From Hydrangea macrophylla (taxonomy: Eukaryota > Streptophyta > Magnoliopsida > Cornales > Hydrangeaceae), in NCBI GenBank assembly GCA_033977485.1, contig CM066984.1, positions 34,453,501 through 34,517,500 of the forward strand: 64,000 nucleotides of DNA. The letters run 5' to 3'. The first letter of the stretch is position 1, and every line of letters starts with the position of its first letter. Shown here in pieces: positions 58,613 through 64,000 of the stretch. Position numbers and translations under genes: made by a program. Below the pieces are notes generated by a model that worked only from the letters and a program-made list of their open reading frames with translations, did not search any database and was not told the origin of the DNA.

Positions 58613-59414
58613 TGTGATAAAATATTGATTCTTAGCCTCTACCATGCAATCTTTAGAAAACTTGGGCTTGATCGATCAAAGGTATTTCGATCGATCGAAC
58701 CAGAGCCATAGTCAAGCGATCGAAGATATTTCGATCGATTGAAGGATGATGCTGTCCGATCAATCGAGAGCGCTTCGATCGATCGAACATGTTAATTCCT
58801 GAGATGATTCTTTTAAGTATTTCATAACTTTCTATTTTAGAAATCTGTCATCAAATTGTCCCTATAAGCTCAGTTTGTCACAACAATTTTTAGAACTTAA
58901 AGCCTTAAGGCTATTTTCTTCAATGACTTTTGAAAACCACTTTGAATGCTAACACCATTTAGAGTGCAAGTAATAACCATTGTTTTAAACCGTCTTCCAA
59001 GTATTTTAAATCAACTGTGATGATGTAGTCCCGGTCATGAAAGGGCTATTGATTCTATATCTTTAGAAAAATACGGAATGCTGAAAAGGAATGAACTCCA
59101 TAGAACGTTAATGAATTTGCATGGTAGATGGTTAGGATCAATGTGGATTCACGTGTTTCCAACACCTTTAGTTTATCTGTTTAATTAGTTATGTTCTATA
59201 TGCTTAGTTTATTATTTAGTTTAATTCAATTAAGTAGGATTCATTAGAACCTCCAATCCTTCATTTTTATTTTCTTTTCTTTAGGTTATAACTTAGTAGA
59301 CATTCTCCCTATTCCTTCCCTGTGGGATCAACCCGGACTTCCAGTACTATATTACTTGCACGATCATCTACACTTGGGTGTTGCACAAGAGCGCACAACT
59401 TTTTAGTCGTGTCA
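58613..59414 (+). repeat. Left LTR of the Athila-like element, probably 5'-truncated
   Basis: The right end is sure (CGTGTCA followed by AGTTTT and the PBS, with the CCCTGTGGGATCAACCCGG block typical of Athila LTR ends). The left end is set where the interrupted pol similarity stops. It does not resemble the first ~400 bases of the right LTR and lacks that LTR's TATA box, so part is missing or exchanged. TCGATCGA motifs lie at 58667-58790. Confidence 0.6.
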
Positions 59415-59420
59415 AGTTTT

Positions 59421-59438
59421 TGGCGCCGTTGCCGGGGA
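59421..59438 (+). other. tRNA-Asp primer-binding site
   Basis: TGGCGCCGTTGCCGGGGA, the classical Athila-type PBS, starts 6 bases after the LTR end. Confidence 0.92.
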
Positions 59439-59578
59439 AGGCAACTAGGCTAGAATTTTACTAAGTTATTTCCAATTTTTCTTACTTTTCAAAAAAAAAA
59501 AAAAAACTTTTGGACTTTTTCTCTCACAAGATAAAAAAAAATAAAGAAATAAAATTCCTATTTTTTTTTTGAGTGAAT

Positions 59579-60322
59579 ATGTCTTATCCATATTACCCTC
59601 CATACAACACAACCACCATGAATATGTACACGTTAAGTAATGAAAACTATCCCCCAAGTTGGCAAGCACCCACATATGACGCGCATTATCAACCTGAGTG
59701 CTACCAACCACCACAATGGGGAAATGATAGTGGTAGTCTCCCGTATTATCAAACGTCTCAAGAACGTCCACATGAAGAGTTCTATCAACCGCAATGGGGA
59801 TATAATCAAAATAATGATGTAGGATATAGTAGTAGTTCCTACGATTACCAAATGCACCAAGACTTTTCCTTTGGCGAATCTTGTTGTCCACAAACACATT
59901 GGGATGGGAATTACTATCAACAACAATGGGCCGAAACTTCATATGGTAATAATGAGGAGAATAACCAAGTTGAGGATAATGGTATGTTAACATTGCTGCT
60001 TAGTGAAATGAAAAGGCTAGATAGTGCACTTGATAAATTAGAAACTAGATATCAACAAGCATATACTAGCCAACCTTTAGAAGACTATACTAGTCCTTCA
60101 ACACTACAACCTAAATTTCAAGACACTAATAATGGAATAGAATTAGAGGACAATGACGGGTTTATACCAAATAACAACTCACTCGAGAAATTCATAACCC
60201 AACAAGAACTCAAAAATCAAACCATTAAGCATGTAGTTGTAGAACCATCTTCTCCTCAGTATACAACCCCAGACATCAACTCTTTCACTGCCTGGATAAA
60301 GTTGCAGAATTCCTTTGTCTAG
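59579..60322 (+). CDS. ORF A of the Athila-like element, Y/Q/N-rich protein (247 aa)
   Basis: The start chosen is the ATG at 59579 (M-S-Y-P-Y-Y-P-P-Y-N), the first after the leader. The N-terminal ~140 residues are low-complexity and rich in tyrosine, glutamine, asparagine and proline, with repeated Y-Q-P-x-x-W-G phrases: Y-Q-P-P-Q-W-G (about residues 44-50) and Y-Q-P-Q-W-G-Y (about 70-76). This is prion-like or RNA-granule-like composition. A short helical segment follows (L-L-L-S-E-M-K-R-L-D-S-A-L-D-K-L-E, about residues 138-154) with a heptad pattern, then an acidic tail. No Gag capsid domain, zinc knuckle or enzyme motif is visible. Its position right after the PBS suggests a Gag-like or RNA-binding role, but that is inference. 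It is fully open. The stop lies 13 bases before ORF B, which is in another frame. Confidence 0.7.
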   Translation: MSYPYYPPYNTTTMNMYTLSNENYPPSWQAPTYDAHYQPECYQPPQWGNDSGSLPYYQTSQERPHEEFYQPQWGYNQNNDVGYSSSSYDYQMHQDFSFGESCCPQTHWDGNYYQQQWAETSYGNNEENNQVEDNGMLTLLLSEMKRLDSALDKLETRYQQAYTSQPLEDYTSPSTLQPKFQDTNNGIELEDNDGFIPNNNSLEKFITQQELKNQTIKHVVVEPSSPQYTTPDINSFTAWIKLQNSFV

Positions 60323-60335
60323 AGCATCTCAATAG

Positions 60336-61283
60336 ATGACATATAGTGAGGAGAGTTGCACGGATGAGAATGAGGTTTTTACAGATAATGAGAGTTTAGG
60401 TGACTACACGCAATTAGGAAAGGATGAGTCCTCTTTTGACTCTACCCTTACCTTTGATAGTGACCCTAGGAAGGATGTTATTGAAAATTCTAAATTCGAT
60501 TTAGATTCATCTGATATTCATGAACCCTCACCTCTTTCGGCCGAAGAGGTGGTGTCACCAAGTTGCCCATCACCTATCCTCTCTATCAATCAATGCTTTC
60601 ATCCCGAGTTTAAAAATCATGTGTACCCTAATATTGAACAAATAGAATGTGTTGTGGAAGAGGATGGTAAGGATTCTAGCACATGTATTTCGCAAAATTT
60701 TATTTTTCAAAATTCTTTGAGAAAGGACTTAGAAACTATTTGGCCCAAATTTGATGATCTTAAACTTCAACAAGAAGCTAGTAATCTTCTAGATTGCTTG
60801 ACCTTCTTGAGTAATACTGACATTGAGGCCCAAATAAATAGTTTTATCCAAGTCCAGTCCAAAACTATTTATATAGAACAGAAATCCCATTCATATGATC
60901 ATATCGCCATAGAGTCTGTTCTACAACAAGAGGAGGGTAGTAAAGCTTCATTAGAACATCACTTAGACCATGTCCCTTTTATTGAACCATGGTCGCCGCC
61001 TGTTTTTGATAATAAAAAAATAGAGGCTGTTATAGAAAATACCAACACCAAAGATCTTTCCTTGAGTATAATTCCTAAAAAGTGTGGTATTCCTCTTATA
61101 ACTATGCCCAACAAATTTAGAGGCCATAGGTTTTGCATCATCTCCTCTGACCTTGAGCCTGACATTAGTTGGGGGGAGTTGCAATTTTATGAGGATCCCT
61201 ATACTCTTGTCACTGTTAAATTATTTCATTGGGAAGATCCTCAAAAATTTCGGTTATTACTTTATGATAAAAATCTTGATTAA
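60336..61283 (+). CDS. ORF B of the Athila-like element, acidic protein (315 aa)
   Basis: Starts M-T-Y-S-E-E-S-C, directly after an in-frame TAG. The first ~90 residues are strongly acidic and serine-rich and look disordered. A middle part has predicted helices (D-L-E-T-I-W-P-K-F-D-D-L-K-L, about residues 130-143) and cysteines. The C-terminal ~60 residues look folded, with G-I-P-L-I-T-M-P-N-K-F-R-G-H-R-F-C, I-S-W-G-E-L-Q-F-Y-E-D-P and L-F-H-W-E-D-P-Q-K-F-R-L-L-L. I see no protease, RT, RNase H, integrase, transmembrane or signal sequence. I do not recognise the family. It is uninterrupted over 948 bases in AT-rich DNA, which is not expected by chance. A +1 shift would link it to ORF A, but the stop just before its ATG argues for separate translation. 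Confidence 0.7.
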   Translation: MTYSEESCTDENEVFTDNESLGDYTQLGKDESSFDSTLTFDSDPRKDVIENSKFDLDSSDIHEPSPLSAEEVVSPSCPSPILSINQCFHPEFKNHVYPNIEQIECVVEEDGKDSSTCISQNFIFQNSLRKDLETIWPKFDDLKLQQEASNLLDCLTFLSNTDIEAQINSFIQVQSKTIYIEQKSHSYDHIAIESVLQQEEGSKASLEHHLDHVPFIEPWSPPVFDNKKIEAVIENTNTKDLSLSIIPKKCGIPLITMPNKFRGHRFCIISSDLEPDISWGELQFYEDPYTLVTVKLFHWEDPQKFRLLLYDKNLD

Positions 61284-63258
61284 CCGAATTTATTTACTGA
61301 GTAGTTGTATTATATTCCGTATTTTTCTTTGTTGCTACTAATGATTTTGCAGGTAACTTGAAAAAAAATCTGGATTATTAACGTCTCGAGGTAACATCCT
61401 TCCTTCTCTCGCTTTACTTTACATGTCCATGTGCTTAGTTTAGAACATTGAGGACAATGTTTAGTTTTAGTTGGGGGGAGTGAGTCATTGCATGCCTCGG
61501 TTCTTTCTTTTTATGCTTTAGTGTCATATACCTTCTTAGCAGCATAAGACTCAGTAAATTAAAAACTGTCAAAAATTTTAAAATTTTTAATTTTATTTTT
61601 AAAGATAATAAAATGATTCTTATATTTCTCTCTTAGTCAATGTAGTTAGTTATGATGCATTAGTGCTATTTTTTGTATGTTACTAGTATATAATATGCTA
61701 TGGTAGTTTGTTTACTATCTTAGTTATAGTATATTTTATGCTTTTTAATCTTCAAACAACTTTGAGCACGTTGTGACAACCTTGTACTTAGCTAAAATGG
61801 ATTAGTAAGCATAGCTTAGGTGTCTTGAGAGACTGTAGTGGAGATTAATAACCCAAGTGAGTTTTTGTACCATTCTTTGTTTTTGAGGGTTTTATAAAAT
61901 TACTCTTACTTTCTGAAAAGCGTATTCATTCATTGAAATTCTCATTTTCCTTCTTCATTTTGACTGATCACTAGAAGAGAACGCTCAGGATTTACCAACT
62001 TTAGAGCTCTTGAATTTACTGAAATGAATTATCCTAAGAACTTAGAAGATGATTTAGGCCATCTTTTGACCATACATGGATAATATAGCCTTGGCCTACC
62101 TCTATAATATTCCTTTATTTCACATCTTGAGCCTTACCATATTCGCCTTGTCTTCACAATCCTAAAGTCTATACCCAACTGCAAATTAGGAGGTCAAGCC
62201 TTAGTTCTTTTATTTGGGTGTGACTGGGATGTGTTGACGTGACAAGAAGTTTTGTTGTGTGAATAATCAAAAGTTGGCAAAGAAAAAAAAATGATGGAAA
62301 GAAAAAAAAAAACATGAAAAGAAAAAAAAATGCCAATGCTTGTAATAGAAGAAAAAAAAATAAGAATAGAAAGAAGAGTGAAAAAAAAATATTAAAAGAA
62401 AAGAACAGAGAGATTGGAGATATGGGAAAGTTTGAAAAGTTGTAATAGACATTCCAATCAGATCCGTTGACCTAATTGAAAATCATAAGCTCTTTCTTCT
62501 TTCACCTAACGCCTCTTTTTCAAAGTCTTGATGATTTTAAGTAAATTGGATTTGAAGTTAAGGTGATCAGAGAGTTCTCCACGGTATCTCGCTCTTCTAG
62601 TGAAAAGTATCCATTCATGAGACTTTGTGCACTATAAATTTCTGTTTTTCTACTTAGATATGAGAAGCATTAGATTCCATTCACATTTACTCTTTATAGC
62701 TTCCATATCATGAGTGATAATTATTACACCTAATTCAGAGTGATTTCATGTTGAGAGTGTAATCCCGGTGAGAGTTGAGTCAAAATGAACGTCTTGATAG
62801 TGTCTTAGGTTATGCGAGCTTTGAAATTGAAGTTTTGTATTTTGGTTGTCCATTCACACACACACTTGAAGATTAATAGGTATGGAATATTCTAATGACT
62901 TTGATAGTAGATTAACTGTAATGTGTGTGTTGCATGGCTATGGCATACTAGAGAGTTTCATGAGATTGTTGAGCTTAACCACATTACTAAATGAGAGGAA
63001 AAATTTCTTGAAAACTTTTAAATGAGAACCATTACCATAAACATGAATTTTGTGGGTAGATTCACTGTAAACCCTCACGAGACAACACTCGTCCACTAGA
63101 GGGAACCTAGGGGTTTAAAGGCTTGTTGCATACGCTAAATGCAATCGCGATTCCTGCGAAAGTGATTTAGGATTTTTACTTTCTTTTGTTTTCAATCTTT
63201 AGAGTTAATTAAATATTACTGTAGTTTGCTTCATTGCTAGGGACTAGCAACGAGCTAG
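61284..63258 (+). other. 3' untranslated region of the Athila-like element
   Basis: Non-coding. It has the ACATTGAGGACAATGTTTAG block and purine run (61447-61485), regions matching 29170-29380 and 29760-29830, an A/G-rich stretch (62275-62405) and the block at 63046-63160 shared with 30201-30313. Confidence 0.8.
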
Positions 63259-63268
63259 TTGGGGGGTG
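63259..63268 (+). other. Polypurine tract of the Athila-like element
   Basis: TTGGGGGGTG just before the LTR start TGATTCGAAG. Confidence 0.8.
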
Positions 63269-64000
63269 TGATTCGAAGTGAAAGTGCATATTTATAGCGT
63301 ATTATATGATCTTTTATGCATACTTTTATCCCCAAAGTCCCTACATTTAGGTGCATTCTAATAACAATGTTCTTTTTATTGTGTTAATACTAAAACATAT
63401 GTTTATGCATTGTTTTATAGGTATTAGAATGCAAATCAATGAAGTGGAGCTAAAGAAAGTGATTCTGGTGAAGAGAACAACAGAAGCAGCTGAGAAAATG
63501 CCAATTTTGATAATGAAGACTTCAGATTTGGAAGATTTCCCCAGAAATACAAAATGTAGATCTTTGAGGTACGGTCGCGTGGCCGCAAACGGGAGGTCAA
63601 TCCAAGGATCGAGTGAAAAGTTATGGCCATTCTCCCATCGGTGTGCAGAGTTGTCAAAATTAGAGGAGTTCAAGCCCTTGAGCAGAGTTCAATCGATTGA
63701 TACTTTGATCGATCGAACTAAGCTTGATCGATCGAACTTTAGTTTCATCCAAAAGTTGCGTAAACTTTGCAGGAACCCTATATATAAGTCGTTTTGACGC
63801 CAGACGAAGAGAGGACGCTCCAGAACGCGAAAAATAGCAGTTTAGGGTAGTTTTAGGGTTAGATTAGGAGTAGATTAGGTTAGATTCTTGTTTTTCTTCC
63901 TCTTTTCCATTGCTTAATTGAAGATTATTCAAGATTCAAGTTGGTTTCATGTTTATTACAAGTTATATTCAGATTATTCCAGGTTTTTCTTTTCCTTTCT
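63269..64000 (+). repeat. Right (3') LTR of the Athila-like element, partial
   Basis: Starts TGATTCGAAGTG after the polypurine tract and continues beyond the window. It contains TCGATCGA motifs at 63688-63740 and a TATA box (TATATATAAG) at about 63779-63788. The frame at 63351-63797 spans U3 and the TATA box and is not taken as a gene. Confidence 0.8.
63779..63788 (+). promoter_or_regulatory. TATA box of the Athila-like LTR
   Basis: TATATATAAG, about 510 bp from the LTR start and 40 bp after a TCGATCGA cluster. Confidence 0.65.

Larger units (their letters stand above)
58613..64000 (+). mobile_element. Short Athila-like element with two intact ORFs, right end outside the window
   Basis: The left LTR (to 59414) is followed by a perfect tRNA-Asp-type PBS, two ORFs, a 3' untranslated region of about 2 kb sharing blocks with the Athila-type element at 20357-32844, a polypurine tract and the start of the right LTR at 63269. 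The interior is only 3.85 kb and contains no protease, RT, RNase H or integrase, so it is non-autonomous. Its ORFs being open suggests it is young or that they are maintained. Confidence 0.8.

Noticed and set aside
59466..59993. A 175-codon minus-strand ORF opposite ORF A
   Set aside because: It is antisense to a low-complexity coding region; its H/Y-rich content mirrors ORF A and it has no plausible start context.
62267..62452. An F-rich minus-strand peptide
   Set aside because: It is the complement of an A/G-rich low-complexity tract in an untranslated region.
63351..63797. A 148-codon ORF
   Set aside because: It runs across the promoter, palindrome cluster and TATA box of an LTR; the codon content looks accidental.

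Overview
This is plant nuclear DNA, almost certainly from an angiosperm and probably a eudicot. It is heterochromatic, repeat-dense sequence: I found no gene that I would call a host gene. Nearly everything belongs to LTR retrotransposons nested in one another, recognised from primer-binding sites, polypurine tracts, target-site duplications (TSDs) and decayed gag-pol reading frames. The species cannot be told from what I see.

Layout. (1) 1-2978: minus-strand Tat-type Ty3/gypsy fragment (protease, gag, PBS, 5' LTR) running off the left edge. (2) 3036-4499: polypurine tract and 3' LTR of a Ty1/copia element whose body is missing. (3) 5328-34444: an old Ty1/copia element (5' LTR, tRNA-Met PBS, leader, gag, protease, integrase, start of RT) that acted as a landing pad. 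It holds three clean insertions: a very young non-autonomous chromovirus-like element at 6921-15043 with two ~3.04-kb LTRs (TSD GTTTC) in its leader; a 2.61-kb solo LTR at 17332-19941 (TSD AGTGG) in gag; and a 12.5-kb deleted Athila-type element at 20357-32844 (TSD TCCAT) in pol. Removing each insertion together with one TSD copy puts the copia reading frame back in register, which supports these boundaries. The Athila element itself carries a 0.96-kb hAT-like non-autonomous transposon (8-bp TSD) and a gene-like promoter/leader segment. The copia element is cut inside RT at 34444.

(4) 34445-37156: a plus-oriented Ogre/Tat-like LTR. (5) 37157-57004: a minus-strand Ogre/Tat element (3' LTR, repeat-rich 3' region with an antisense ORF remnant, integrase, dual RNase H, RT, G-patch/protease, gag, leader, PBS, 5' LTR). 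Its two LTRs are not alike and its flanks share no TSD, so it is a mosaic or rearranged. (6) 57005-58612: a plus-strand Ogre/Tat pol fragment that the right LTR abuts. (7) 58613-64000: a second, shorter Athila-like element with a good tRNA-Asp PBS and two intact ORFs that are neither recognisable Gag nor Pol; its right LTR runs off the window.

How the parts relate. The Tat, Ogre and copia pol genes are broken by stops, frameshifts and catalytic-site changes, so none should be active. The youngest insertion and both Athila-type elements lack their own polymerase and would have depended on relatives elsewhere. The most striking signal is beside the PBS of the minus-strand Ogre element: the DNA carries not 18 but about 50 nucleotides of a tRNA-Arg 3' half, including CCA, with base changes at the positions expected if it was reverse-transcribed from a mature, modified tRNA and stopped at position 26.
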